Positions 1-10,042 of a DNA stretch of 37,730 nucleotides are shown one piece after another (within the stretch, counting starts at the first letter, position 1; every line of letters begins with the position of its first letter). The translations under genes were made by a program, and so were the position numbers. The stretch lies in assembly GCA_005893295.1 (NCBI GenBank), contig VBOY01000014.1, positions 1 to 37,730 on the forward strand, in the 5' to 3' direction. Source of the DNA: Candidatus Eiseniibacteriota bacterium (GTDB lineage Bacteria > Eisenbacteria > RBG-16-71-46). The notes below the pieces were generated by a model, which was not told where the DNA came from, did no database searches, and was given only the letters and a program-made list of their open reading frames with translations.

Positions 1-84
1 AAGGGTGATCGATCGTGTACTATGCGTCCCGCTCGCTAGGGCACGCCCGGACCACCGTGGACCCTTCAACACGAGAATCTTCCC

Positions 85-1277
85 ATGCCCAGCTATCCCG
101 ACGTCTTTATCGTGGGTGCCGCACGCACTCCTATCGGCAAGTTCCTCGGCGGACTCGCGCCGCTCAAAGCCTCGGACCTAGGCGCGATCGCGATTCGCGA
201 GGCGATGCGGCGCGCCGGCGTCGCCGGCGATGAAGTCGACGAAGTCCTCATGGGCCACGTCGTCCAGGGCGGGCAGGGCCAGGCCCCGGCGCGGCAGGCC
301 CAAATCAAGGCCGGCATCCGCCCCGAAGCGGGCGCCACCACGATCAACAAGGTGTGCGGGTCGGGCCTGAAGGCGGTGATGCTCGGCGCCCAGGCGATCA
401 AGGCCGGCGACGGGCACGTGATCGTGGCCGGCGGGCAAGAGAGCATGAGCACCGCCCCGCACTACCTGTTCAGCGGGCGCACCGGGCAGAAGCTCGGCGA
501 TACGACGCTCAAGGACGGCGTGGTGCTCGATGGTCTGTGGTGCTCGTTCAACGACTGCCACATGATCGAGCTGGCCCAGTACACGGCCGCAAAGGCGGGG
601 CTCACGCGGGCCGAGCTGGACGAGTTCTCGGCCGCGAGCCACGCGAAGGCGGCGGCGGCGATCGCCGCCTGCAAGTTCTCCACGGAGATCGTTCCGGTCT
701 CGATTCCACAGCGCAAGGGCGACCCGATCGTGATCAGCAAGGACGAAGCGGTGCGACCCGGCACCACGGCCGAAGCGTTGAGCAAGCTGCCGCCGGTGAC
801 CCGGGAGCGCGACGGCGCGATCACGGCCGGCAACGCGCCGGGCCTGAACGACGCGGGCGCGGCGCTGGTGCTGATGAGTGGCGAGCGCGTGAAGCAGACC
901 GGAGCGCAGCCCATCGCTCGGGTCGTGGCCTACGCCACCGGCGGGCGCGATCCCAAGGACTTGTTCTTCGCGCCGATCGACGCGGTCGAGCTGCTGATGA
1001 AGAAGATGGGAGTCTCGATCGATCACTTCGATCGGATCGAGGCCAACGAGGCGTTCGCGGCGCAGGCCCTGGCCGACGGCCGCGCGCTCGGCTGGGACTG
1101 GGATCGAGTCAACGTGAACGGCGGCGCGGTGGCGCTGGGGCACCCCATCGGGGCCTCGGGGGCCCGCATCCTCGTGACCTTGCTCCACAGCCTGGCCGAC
1201 GCAAAGAAGCGCACCGGCCTCGCCACGCTGTGCCTCGGGGGTGGCAACGCGGTGGCGTTGGCGGTGGAGATGGCGAC

Positions 1278-1281
<4 letters not shown>
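85..1281 (+). CDS. Thiolase (acetyl-CoA acetyltransferase family)
   Basis: A 398-residue thiolase that condenses or cleaves acyl-CoA with CoA, here probably acetoacetyl-CoA/acetyl-CoA or the last step of beta-oxidation. The N-terminal AARTPIGKF segment, the nucleophilic cysteine C91 in NKVCGSG, GGQESMS, NEAF, the histidine H353 in GHPIGASG and the second cysteine C383 in CLGGGNA are all in the expected order, and the length is typical. The last motif reads GGGNA where many thiolases have a glycine in place of the alanine. No strong ribosome-binding site precedes the ATG; it was chosen because it gives the usual N-terminus. The stop overlaps the next gene by four bases (GTGA), and the downstream dehydrogenases point to fatty-acid or butyryl-CoA metabolism. 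Chain-length specificity cannot be read from the sequence. Confidence 0.95.
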
Positions 1282-2171
<890 letters not shown>

Positions 2172-2172
2172 G

Positions 2173-3366
2173 ATGAGCGCCGAGACCCTCGCGCTATCAG
2201 CCAGTCCCTCCTTCGATCTCAGCGACGAGCAGAGCGCCGTGCGCGAGATGGTACGCGACTTCGCCGAGACCGCCATCCGTCCGATCGCGGCGGCGATCGA
2301 CGAGAGCCACGAGTTTCCGCTCGCCACCACCAAGGAGATGGGAGCCCTCGGCCTGATGGGCATGTTCGTGCCCGAAGCCTACGGCGGGGCGGGCATGGAC
2401 TACGTCTCCTACGTGATCGCGATCGAGGAGCTGTCGCGCGTCTGCGCGAGCCACGGCGTGATCGCCTCCGCGCACAACTCGCTGGTGTGCTATCCAATCC
2501 TCGTCTATGGCAGCGAAGCGCAGAAGCAGAAGTACCTGCCCCCGCTCAGCCGCGGGGAATGGATCGGCGCCTACTGCCTCACCGAGCCCAATGCGGGGAG
2601 CAACGCGGCCAACCAGCAGACCACGGCCACGCTGGACGGCGACCACTGGGTGCTCAACGGCACCAAGTTGTTCGTGACCAATGCCGGCCCGTCGGACGTG
2701 CTGGTGGTCTATGCGGCCACCGACCGGTCGCTCGGGCCCAAGGGGATCTCGGCGTTCATCGTCGAGGCGAACACTCCCGGCGTCACGAAGGGCAAGAAGG
2801 AGATGAAGCTCGGCATCCACGCTTCGGACACCCGCGAGATCGCCTTCGCGAACGCTCGGATCCCCGCCGGGGACCTGCTCGGCGAGCGCAACAAGGGTTA
2901 CACCGTGGCGCTCGCCACGCTCGGCGGCGGGCGCATCGGGATCGCCGCGCAAGCGCTCGGGATCGCCCAGGCAGCGCTCGAGGCGGCGGTCAAGTACGCG
3001 AACGAGCGCATCCAGTTCGATCGCCCGATCGGCGAGTTCGACGCGATCCGCGAAAAGCTCGCCGACATGGCGATCGAAGTGGACACCGCGCGTCTGTTGT
3101 CCTACCGCGCGGCGTGGCTCAGGGACCGCGGACGACCGCACGTCAAGGAGGCCTCGCTCGCCAAGTGGCACGCCTCGGAGGCGGCAACCCGCTGCGCCCA
3201 CGCCGCGATCCAAGTACACGGCGGCTACGGCTATCTCACCGAGTTTGTGGTCGAGCGGCTGTGGCGCGACGCTCGCATCACCGAGATCTACGAAGGAACG
3301 ACCGAGGTGCAGAAGATGGTGGTCGCGGGGCAAGTGCTCAAGGAACGGGCCGTGGCCGGCTCATGA
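2173..3366 (+). CDS. Acyl-CoA dehydrogenase (short-chain/butyryl type)
   Basis: A 397-residue FAD flavoenzyme that oxidises acyl-CoA to trans-2-enoyl-CoA and passes electrons to an electron-transfer flavoprotein. The family signature [12 protein letters not shown], the substrate-loop segment [12 protein letters not shown], and the C-terminal HGGYGY followed by [12 protein letters not shown] are all present. The catalytic base is E374 in IYEGT. An N-terminal extension of about 14 residues precedes the FDLSDEQ start typical of the family. The ATG lies one base after the upstream stop, so the gene is co-transcribed with the thiolase and Hbd genes. It also shows what the intact 3' end of the broken paralogue at 3781 should look like. 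Short-chain preference is inferred from resemblance to butyryl-CoA dehydrogenases. Confidence 0.94.
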   Translation: MSAETLALSASPSFDLSDEQSAVREMVRDFAETAIRPIAAAIDESHEFPLATTKEMGALGLMGMFVPEAYGGAGMDYVSYVIAIEELSRVCASHGVIASAHNSLVCYPILVYGSEAQKQKYLPPLSRGEWIGAYCLTEPNAGSNAANQQTTATLDGDHWVLNGTKLFVTNAGPSDVLVVYAATDRSLGPKGISAFIVEANTPGVTKGKKEMKLGIHASDTREIAFANARIPAGDLLGERNKGYTVALATLGGGRIGIAAQALGIAQAALEAAVKYANERIQFDRPIGEFDAIREKLADMAIEVDTARLLSYRAAWLRDRGRPHVKEASLAKWHASEAATRCAHAAIQVHGGYGYLTEFVVERLWRDARITEIYEGTTEVQKMVVAGQVLKERAVAGS

Positions 3367-3385
3367 CACGGATCCGGAGGGCTCC

Positions 3386-3769
3386 ATGAATCGACCGGTG
3401 CGCCCGGTGGCGCTCGTCATCCTCACCGCGTGCATGCTGTATCCCGGCGTCGCCCTGCTCTACCAGGGGATCTATCCGTTCGTCAGTGGCGAGTGGTTCA
3501 ATTTGAAGGGCGACCCAGGCCTGTGGAAGGTCTTCCTCGGCAGCTTCGGCGTGCCCATGGTGGCCGTGGACCTGCTCAAGGCGGCGCTCGGTGCCGCGTG
3601 GATGGCCGGAGTGCTCGGTCTGTGGGCGGGTGATGGCAGGGCGTATCCCCTGACGTTGCTCGCAGCCTCCCTGACATTGCTCTATCCGGGCGGGGGCATG
3701 GTGATGGCGGTGCTCGGGCTCGTCTGCCTGGTGTTCTTCCGCGAGAAGCCCGACGAGGGGATCGCCTAG
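3386..3769 (+). CDS. Small multi-pass membrane protein, unknown function
   Basis: I do not recognise a family for this 127-residue protein. It begins MNRPVRPVALVILTACML and is mostly hydrophobic, with likely membrane segments near residues 8-32, 50-75 and 84-115. The loop between the first two holds an acidic/aromatic stretch (SGEWFNLKGDPGLW). The ATG at 3386 was chosen for the GGAGG five bases upstream; the frame extends further upstream but that part is antisense-like shadow of the previous gene. It lies between two acyl-CoA dehydrogenase genes with short gaps (19 and 11 bases), so it is probably part of the same operon. A link to acyl-CoA oxidation is only positional. Confidence 0.75.
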   Translation: MNRPVRPVALVILTACMLYPGVALLYQGIYPFVSGEWFNLKGDPGLWKVFLGSFGVPMVAVDLLKAALGAAWMAGVLGLWAGDGRAYPLTLLAASLTLLYPGGGMVMAVLGLVCLVFFREKPDEGIA

Positions 3770-3780
3770 GTGGCGCAGCC

Positions 3781-4886
3781 ATGAACTTCGATCTCGCCGA
3801 GGATCAGGTCGCGGTGCGAGACACGGTGCGCGAGCTGTGCACGCGCGAGTTCGCGCCGCACGCCGCGCGCTGGGACCAGGAGGGGGCCGTGCCCCCGAGC
3901 GCGGTCGGGCGCCTGGCCGAGCAGGGCTTCCTCGGCATGGCGATTCCCGAGGAGTGGGGAGGTGTGGGTTACGACGCGCGCACCGTCGTGGTGGCGCTCG
4001 AGGAGATCGCGCGCGTCTCGGCCGCGCTGGCGATCATGATCGCGGTGCACAATTCGGTTGGAGCCCTTCCGGTGTTTCGCTTCGGTACCGACGAGCAGCG
4101 CCGTCGCTACCTGCCACGGCTGGTCTCGAAGGAACTGGCGGCCTTCTCGCTCTCCGAGCCCGGCGCCGGCTCCGATGCCGGCGCGATCGCGTCGAGCGCG
4201 CGGCGCGACGGCGATCACTACGTGCTGAACGGCAGCAAGACCTGGGTCACGAATGGAGCCCAAGCCGGCATCTACCTGATCTTCGCGCGCACCAACCGCG
4301 AGGGAGGCAACCGCGGAATCAGCGCGTTCATCGTGGAGAGCGGCACGCCCGGACTCGTGATCGGCAAGCCCGAGGACAAAATGGGGCTGCGCGGCTCGGA
4401 CACCGTGGCGCTGACTCTCGAAGACCTGCGCGTGCCGGCGGACCAGCGGCTCGGCGTCGAGGGGGAAGGCTTCAGGATCGCGATGAGCATGCTGGACGCG
4501 GGCCGGATCGGCGTGGGGGCCCAGGCGTTGGGCGTGATGGTGGCGGCGTTCGAGGAAGCGGTGCGCTACGCGCAGCAGCGCCGTGCGTTCGGCCATGAAA
4601 TCTCCCGCGTCCAAGCGGTGCAATGGAAGTTGGCCGAGATGGAGCGGCGCATCCAGTGCGCACGACTGTTGATCCAGCGCGCCGCGTGGCTCAAGGACGT
4701 GGGTCGCCCCTACTCGCGCGAAGCCTCGATGGCGAAGCTGTACGCGAGCGAAGCCGCGACTTGGGTCACGCATCAGGCGATCCAAGTGCACGGCGGCTAC
4801 GGCTACATCAAGGAATACCCGGTCGAGCGCTACGCGCGCGACTGGTGATCGCCCGCTCGCTGCTCAAGGACGGAGTGCGGACATAG
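3781..4886 (+). pseudogene. Acyl-CoA dehydrogenase with 3' deletion removing the catalytic glutamate
   Basis: The first 355 codons encode a clear acyl-CoA dehydrogenase (FDLAEDQ start, [44 protein letters not shown]). The frame then ends at TGA 4846-4848 right after ARDW. Intact relatives continue with about 15 residues containing the ITEIYEGT segment and its catalytic glutamate, then a tail like LVIARSLLKD. That tail is present in another frame directly after the stop: 4842-4886 reads LVIARSLLKDGVRT. The simplest reading is a deletion of about 46 bp that removed the active-site segment and shifted the frame. The rest of the gene shows no decay, so the event is recent, or the sequence has an error here. 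The truncated protein should fold in part but lack the catalytic base. Confidence 0.85.
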
Positions 4887-5011
4887 CGTGAGACGCGGCG
4901 GGGCTGCCGCTAGGCAAACGGTGCGGAACCTTGCTCCTGCGGGCCGAAGTGCCGGCGCGGTCACCCGCCGTCCCTCGCTGGGCCGCGAGCCAAGCCGCTC
5001 GGGACTGATCC

Positions 5012-5941
5012 ATGCCTAGCCCGAGGATTCTCGATGCCATCGGGAACACTCCCCTGGTCGAACTCCGCCACCTCGTGCCCGCCGGATGCGCGCGAGTGGT
5101 AGCCAAACTGGAGTCGGCGAATCCCACCGGAAGCATGAAAGATCGCATGGCCCGGGCCATGATCGAGCGCGCCGCCGCAGAGGGTCGGCTCTCGCCGGGC
5201 GGCACCGTCGTCGAATACACCGCCGGCACGACGGGCATCTCGCTTGCCCTCGTGTGCGCTGCTCTCGGATACCGAGCGCACTTTGTGTACTCGGATGCTT
5301 TCAGTGAAGAGAAGCGCTACACGATGCGTGCCTATGGCGCGACGATCACGGATGTGGCGAGCGACGACAGGAAGATCACGGAGCAACTGATCAAGAGGAT
5401 GATCAGCACCTCGAAGGAGATCAGCCGCCGGCCCGGGCATTGGTGGTGCGACCAGTTGAACAATCCGGACGGCGAATCCGGGTACCACCGGCTCGGCGAG
5501 GAAATCTGGCAGCAAGCCGGCCAGCGCGTGGATGCCTTGGTACACGTCGTGAGCACGGCCCACTCGATCCACGGGACGGCTCGCGCGCTGCGGCGCCGCA
5601 ATCCCGATCTGCGCGTCGTCGCGGTGGAACCTGCCGAGTCGGCGGTGCTCTCCGGGAAGCCTTCCGGGTCGCACAAGATCGAAGGGATCGGCATCGGCTT
5701 CACGCCGCCACTGTGGAAGCCGAACGAAGTCGACGACATTCTCACCGTGACGACGGAGGAAGCCAAGCACATGGCCCGACGGCTGGCACGGGAGGAGGCA
5801 ATCTTCGCCGGATCGTCGACGGGCGCGAACGTGATCGCGGCCATCCGTGTGGCGGAAAGGCTCGGCCCCAGATCCACCGTCGCCACGATCGTCGTCGATT
5901 CTGGGTTGCGCTATGTCAGCACCGACGTCTTTCGGGCCTGA
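5012..5941 (+). CDS. PLP-dependent cysteine synthase family protein
   Basis: A 309-residue fold-type II PLP enzyme related to cysteine synthase and cystathionine beta-synthase. It begins with the family motif ILDAIGNTPLVEL; the PLP-binding lysine is K43 in NPTGSMKDRM. The loop that is usually TSGNTG reads TAGTTG (residues 70-75). Further family segments are QLNNPDGESGYHRLGEEIW, GIGIGF and VVDSGLRYVSTDVF. The altered loop suggests a substrate other than plain O-acetylserine, but the reaction is not certain. No ribosome-binding site is obvious before the ATG. Codon use looks somewhat less GC-biased than the neighbours (for example around 5280-5410), and it stands alone between a broken gene and a convergent gene, so acquisition by transfer is possible. 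Confidence 0.85.
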   Translation: MPSPRILDAIGNTPLVELRHLVPAGCARVVAKLESANPTGSMKDRMARAMIERAAAEGRLSPGGTVVEYTAGTTGISLALVCAALGYRAHFVYSDAFSEEKRYTMRAYGATITDVASDDRKITEQLIKRMISTSKEISRRPGHWWCDQLNNPDGESGYHRLGEEIWQQAGQRVDALVHVVSTAHSIHGTARALRRRNPDLRVVAVEPAESAVLSGKPSGSHKIEGIGIGFTPPLWKPNEVDDILTVTTEEAKHMARRLAREEAIFAGSSTGANVIAAIRVAERLGPRSTVATIVVDSGLRYVSTDVFRA

Positions 5942-6017
5942 TCACATCAGGCGCTTTCGCTCGCGGACGCGCAAGCGCTTGCAGGAGGCGGCGGGCACGA
6001 GCGAGGCCCATCGGACT

Positions 6018-6042
6018 CGCGGGTCCGAATCGGTCACCCGCG
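6018..6042. terminator. Weak inverted repeat between convergent genes
   Basis: In the 215-base gap between the PLP enzyme and the converging ChrB-like gene, CGCGGGT (6018-6024) pairs with ACCCGCG (6036-6042) across an 11-base loop. No T-run follows on either strand, so it is at best a weak bidirectional terminator. I see nothing else in this gap. Confidence 0.25.
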
Positions 6043-6156
6043 GCGCGTGAAACGGCGCATCACGCGGCGTCGGCCGCCGCCAAGCCCGCCCCGCTTAGGC
6101 GGAAACATCGCGCTGGCGCATCGAGACATGGCGGAACGTCGAGACCCGAGGCGCCC

Positions 6157-6600
6157 TCAAGGTGCGGGCGTACCCGCCTCGACCTGCGACTGGCACCATG
6201 CGTAGAGCGCGTCGTAGACCGGCAGCTCGGCCGCGAGCTGCGCCTGGTCGTCGTCGTAGACCAAGCCAAAGCCGCGCGCGATCGCCTCGAGGCCGCGTGA
6301 TTCCGGCGTGAGGTCCTTGTCCTCCGTATCGGCGCCGCGCACGATCGATGCCAGGCGGCGCAGCGCGGGGTCGTCGAGCCGGTAGCGGTCGAGGATCGCG
6401 TCGAAGCTGCAGCGCGGGCCGTGATGCCCCAGCTCGACGTCCGGTACGTCGTAGGGGATCGCCTGCTCGCGCGCGGCGAGCGTCTTCACCTGGTCGGCCG
6501 GCACGAACAGAAACTCGGCCTCGGAGTCGACGAAACGCCGGATCAGCCACGGGCAGGCGATGCGGTCGACTTTCGGTCGCTCGCGTGTGATCCATTTCAT
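6157..6600 (-). CDS. ChrB-like (chromate resistance domain) protein
   Basis: A 147-residue protein matching the C-terminal domain of chromate-resistance protein ChrB. It starts MKWITRERPKVDRIACPWLI and holds family segments IPYDVPDVELGHHG, CSFDA, IVRGADTEDKDL and YDALYAWC. The conserved cysteine and histidines are compatible with a metal or redox role, but the biochemical function of this domain is not firmly known. The ATG at 6600 is supported by AGGAGG six bases upstream on the minus strand; the same frame runs on to 7383 only as a shadow of the divergent gene. No chromate transporter ChrA gene is adjacent, so a role in chromate resistance is uncertain. It is divergent from the DUF362 gene. 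Confidence 0.85.
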   Translation of the reverse strand: MKWITRERPKVDRIACPWLIRRFVDSEAEFLFVPADQVKTLAAREQAIPYDVPDVELGHHGPRCSFDAILDRYRLDDPALRRLASIVRGADTEDKDLTPESRGLEAIARGFGLVYDDDQAQLAAELPVYDALYAWCQSQVEAGTPAP

Positions 6601-6710
6601 GGGAGCCTCCTGGTGGGGCCGCGAGTCTGCCCCGCTGGTCGCAGGCGTCAAGCGGAAAGCGCGGAACGCCCGCGGTGCCGGCGCATCTGATAGGATGATC
6701 CGTCGGGCGT

Positions 6711-6726
6711 GAGCCCAACCGGGCTC
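6711..6726 (+). other. Short hairpin in the DUF362 gene leader
   Basis: GAGCCC and GGGCTC are separated by AACC, forming a perfect 6-bp stem with a four-base loop, 18 bases before the chosen ATG at 6745. It could fold in the mRNA leader; a regulatory role is unsupported. Confidence 0.3.
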
Positions 6727-6744
6727 TGCCAAAACGTGAACTCC

Positions 6745-7824
6745 ATGTCCAAAGTCGCCGTCCTGCGCACTTCCCCGGAGACCGTCGTCGAGGACTATGG
6801 CCGCCTGATGGATCTGGCGGGCTACCGCCAGGCGCTGCCGTTCGACGCCCAGACCTGCCTCAGGATCAACATCTCGTGGCACGTCTACATGCCGGCCTGC
6901 TCGACCACGCCGTGGCAGATGCACGGCGTGATCCAGAAGCTCGCAAGCGATGGTTACGAAGTCGCGCGCGATCTGATCGCGGCCCAGAACGACACCGTGG
7001 TGGTGAGCTGCCGCGAGGGCGCGGTGAACAATCACCTCCAGCCGGTGCTCGATCACTACCGGGTGCCGATCGCCTACCTGTCGGAGCCGGTGCTCGACCG
7101 GGTGTTCGAGAAGCAGGGGATCCAGATCCCGAAGCTGCTGCTCGGCAAGAACGTGATCCACCTGCCGACCGTCAAGACCCACGTCTTCACCGGCACCACC
7201 GGCGCGATGAAAAATGCCTTCGGCGGCCTCTTGAACCTCAACCGCCACTGGACGCACTCGGTGATCCACGAGACGCTCGTCGACCTGCTGCGGATCCAGA
7301 AGGAGATCCACCCCGGCATCTTCGCCGTGATGGATGGCACGATCGCCGGCGAAGGCCCAGGCCCGCGCGCGATGCGGCCGCACGTGAAGAATTACATCCT
7401 GGCTTCGAGCGACTGTGTGGCGATCGATGCGATCGCCGCCAAGATGATGGGCTTCGATCCCATGACCGATTTGCGCTTCCTACGCCTCGCCCACGAGCAC
7501 GGCCTGGGCGTGGGGCGGCCGGAGGAGATCGAGATCGTCGGCGCGGACATCCGCAACGTGAACTTCGGCTTCCGCGGGAGCCTCGCCGAGAACACCTTCG
7601 CCTCGTGGGGGCAGAAGCTCATCTATTGGGGACCGCTGAAGCCGCTCGAGAACCTGCTGCTCCGCTCGCCGATCGTGCCCTGGAGCTACGTCGCCTCGCG
7701 CGCCTACCACGATGGATACTGGTACCCGACCCACGGCAAGCCGCGCGTGCGGCAGATCATGAAAACCGGGTGGGGCGAGCTGTTCCAGAGCTATGGGAAC
7801 GGCGTGGCCCGGCAGCGCTCGTAG
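6745..7824 (+). CDS. DUF362 domain-containing protein
   Basis: A 359-residue protein of the DUF362 type. Supporting segments are the N-terminal KVAVLRT, the central HLPTVKTHVFTGTTGAMKN followed by FGGLLNLNRHWTH, then AVMDGTIAGEGPGPR, and ASSDCVAIDAIAAKMMGFDP. Some family members carry a ferredoxin domain; none is visible here and the protein is cysteine-poor. The ATG at 6745 was preferred over one 36 bases upstream because MSKVAVLR matches the family start, though neither has a good ribosome-binding site. The gene is divergent from the ChrB-like gene and converges with the ABC permease gene, with an 18-base gap. The molecular function of the family is not established. Confidence 0.82.
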   Translation: MSKVAVLRTSPETVVEDYGRLMDLAGYRQALPFDAQTCLRINISWHVYMPACSTTPWQMHGVIQKLASDGYEVARDLIAAQNDTVVVSCREGAVNNHLQPVLDHYRVPIAYLSEPVLDRVFEKQGIQIPKLLLGKNVIHLPTVKTHVFTGTTGAMKNAFGGLLNLNRHWTHSVIHETLVDLLRIQKEIHPGIFAVMDGTIAGEGPGPRAMRPHVKNYILASSDCVAIDAIAAKMMGFDPMTDLRFLRLAHEHGLGVGRPEEIEIVGADIRNVNFGFRGSLAENTFASWGQKLIYWGPLKPLENLLLRSPIVPWSYVASRAYHDGYWYPTHGKPRVRQIMKTGWGELFQSYGNGVARQRS

Positions 7825-7842
7825 GGCCCGCGCGAGAGCCGA

Positions 7843-9117
7843 CTAGCCCTCGGTCCACCGGAACACCTTGAGCCCGGCCGCGAAGGTCCCGACGCCGATC
7901 GCGAGCAGGATGCCGCAGGGGAGCGCCATTTGGGAGAGCGTGAAGTCGCGCCAGATTGCTCCTTCCAGCGCCAGGATCGTCCACCGCACCGGTGTGAAGC
8001 TGCCGACGGTTTGCATCCAGTGCGGCATCAAGAACAACGGCACCATGCCGCCGCCGGCCATCGACATCAGGAGCATCGCCGCGCGCCCGAGCCCCGAGAC
8101 CGTGGCCTCGGTCTTGCCGAGCACCGAGAACAACATCATGAGGCCGACAAACGCGATCGCGGCGCTGAGCACGGCGATCGCCAACAGCGCGGGGGAGGTC
8201 GCGCGCACACCGAACACCAGGGCTCCGAACGACAGCAGCAGCGTCGCGATGCCCACGATCGCGACCAGGCAGGCGGTCGCCTTGGCGGCCAGGATCTTTC
8301 CACGCGAAATCGGGGCGATGCGCAGCCGGACCAGCGTGCCTCGCGTCCGCTCGTGCACCAGCGAGAGCCCAAAGCCGAATGCGCACGAGAAGATCCCCCA
8401 GACGATCCCCTGGGGGAAGCTCACCTGGTAGGCATTGCGTGGTCCACTGCGGACTCGGGCCACGTCCACGTTCTTGAACGAGACCGGCTGCCAGCCGCCA
8501 CCGTCTCCAGCCGCGCCGGGTGTGCTGTCGGCGACCTCCCCGGTGAAACGATCGAGCTCGCCCAAGAAGCGACGGAGCGCACCGCGTCGGCCGCCGCCCG
8601 TGGCGCTCGAATCGACCGAGACCTCGGTCTCGTGTATCCAGCTCCGCAACGAGCTGCGGTTCGACAGCAGTTGACCGACCTGCGCCGAGAGATGCCTGGC
8701 GAGCAGACCTTGGATCATGCCCGCCTCGGCCTTGCGCGAGGGATCGAAGCCCAACTCGATCTCGGGCCCGCGGCCATAGAACATGCGCCGGCGCGCCTCA
8801 CCGAACCCTTTGGGAAAGGCCACGTATGCGACGCGCCGCCCCAGGCGCACCGCTTCGACCGCCGCGCCGCGGGACATGCCCTGGGTGTCGAACTCGGCGA
8901 CTGTGTCGAGCTGCGCGATGACCGCGCGCGAATCGGCCGAGCTGTCTTCGTCCACCACCGCGATCGGGAGCTTGCGCGATTCGGCGCCCGAGCCGGAGAA
9001 GATGGTACCGAAGAACACCGCGAACACGAGCGGAAAGATGAAGGTGAAGAAGAACCCTCCGCGATCGCGCAACAGGAGCGTCAGGTCCTTCGCGACCAGG
9101 GCGACGATCTCACGCAT
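7843..9117 (-). CDS. ABC-2 type transporter permease
   Basis: A 424-residue ABC-2 exporter permease. An N-terminal membrane segment (FFFTFIFPLVFAVFFGTIF) is followed by a large extracytoplasmic domain of about 200 residues. A C-terminal bundle of about five membrane segments starts near FPQGIVWGIFSCAFGFGLSL and includes ERTRGTLVRLRIAPISRGKI, a motif typical of the ABC-2/YhgE-like fold. The ATG at 9117 is preceded by GGCAGGA; another ATG at 9138 is in frame and cannot be excluded. It lies 43 bases downstream of its ATPase gene and is the last gene of the minus-strand operon that begins at acpS. The exported substrate is unknown; linkage to methylmalonyl-CoA genes is positional only. Confidence 0.9.
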   Translation of the reverse strand: MREIVALVAKDLTLLLRDRGGFFFTFIFPLVFAVFFGTIFSGSGAESRKLPIAVVDEDSSADSRAVIAQLDTVAEFDTQGMSRGAAVEAVRLGRRVAYVAFPKGFGEARRRMFYGRGPEIELGFDPSRKAEAGMIQGLLARHLSAQVGQLLSNRSSLRSWIHETEVSVDSSATGGGRRGALRRFLGELDRFTGEVADSTPGAAGDGGGWQPVSFKNVDVARVRSGPRNAYQVSFPQGIVWGIFSCAFGFGLSLVHERTRGTLVRLRIAPISRGKILAAKATACLVAIVGIATLLLSFGALVFGVRATSPALLAIAVLSAAIAFVGLMMLFSVLGKTEATVSGLGRAAMLLMSMAGGGMVPLFLMPHWMQTVGSFTPVRWTILALEGAIWRDFTLSQMALPCGILLAIGVGTFAAGLKVFRWTEG

Positions 9118-9160
9118 CAGATCCTGCCCGTCGCGCATTCGGTCTCGCGCGCCCGCAGCA

Positions 9161-10042
9161 TCAGTCCCTCAAGTGGCGGCCGGTGAGATTCAGGAACACC
9201 GCCTCGAGATCCGGTTGCTCGAGGCGAAAGCGGGGCAGGCTGCCGCGGCGCGCCAGCTTCGCCACCTCCGCGGCGGGGTCCTCGGTTTCGATGCGGCGCT
9301 CGGTTCCGTTCTCGTCGAGCACGAGCGCGCTGCGCCCGCCGTGGGCGGCGATCAGGCGCTCGACCGTGTCGAGCGCCAGCAGCGTGCCCTGGTCGATGAT
9401 GCCCACCCGGTTGCACAGACGCTCGGCCTCCTCCATGTAGTGCGTGGTGTAGAGGATGGTCCGACCCTGGCGTCGCAGTGTCTCGATGTTGCCGAAGATC
9501 GCGTTGCGCGACTGCGGATCGACGCCCACGGTGGGCTCGTCGAGCAACAGCAGCGGCGGGTCGTGGACCACGGCCACGGCGAGATTCAAGCGCCGTTTCA
9601 TCCCGCCCGAGTAGGCGGAGACGCGGTCGCGCGCGCGGGCGGTGAGTCCGACGAATTCGAGCGCCCAACGAACGCGTTCGGCGAGCGCGCTGCCCGCCAT
9701 CCCCTGCAGGGTGCCGAAGAAGCGCAGGTTCTCCGCCCCGGACAGGTCCTCGTAGAGCGCGAGCGCTTGGGGAGCGACGCCCAGCTTGGCGCGCACCGCG
9801 GGGTCCGCGGGCCCGCCCGCGCCCGCGATCTCGACCGTGCCGCGGTCGGCCTCCAGCAGCCCGACCGCGAGTGCGACCGTGGTGGATTTCCCCGCCCCGT
9901 TCGGGCCCAGCAGTCCGAACACCTCGCCGGCGGCGATCTGGAGGCTGAGCCCGTCCACCGCCACCGTCTTCCCGTAGCTCTTTCGCACGTCCGAGAGTCG
10001 CAGCATCGTGTCTCGATGCGATTGCGTCGCCGGCACCGTCAT
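9161..10042 (-). CDS. ABC transporter ATP-binding protein
   Basis: A 293-residue ATPase that would drive the adjacent ABC-2 permease. Visible motifs are Walker A GPNGAGKS (residues 46-53), signature YSGGMKRRL, Walker B LLLLDEPTVGVD and the switch TTHYMEEAERL. Its C-terminal extension (about residues 220-293) resembles the accessory region of DrrA/CcmA-type exporter ATPases. The start ATG at 10042 overlaps the epimerase stop as ATGA, which favours it over the ATG at 10066. Association with multidrug, lipid or polysaccharide export is typical for this class but cannot be decided here. Confidence 0.93.
   Translation of the reverse strand: MTVPATQSHRDTMLRLSDVRKSYGKTVAVDGLSLQIAAGEVFGLLGPNGAGKSTTVALAVGLLEADRGTVEIAGAGGPADPAVRAKLGVAPQALALYEDLSGAENLRFFGTLQGMAGSALAERVRWALEFVGLTARARDRVSAYSGGMKRRLNLAVAVVHDPPLLLLDEPTVGVDPQSRNAIFGNIETLRRQGRTILYTTHYMEEAERLCNRVGIIDQGTLLALDTVERLIAAHGGRSALVLDENGTERRIETEDPAAEVAKLARRGSLPRFRLEQPDLEAVFLNLTGRHLRD

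Noticed and set aside
354-1277. Upstream part of the long plus-strand frame that contains the Hbd gene
   Set aside because: It overlaps the thiolase in another frame and reads as Arg/Gly-rich shadow; the GTG at 1278 gives the normal Hbd start.
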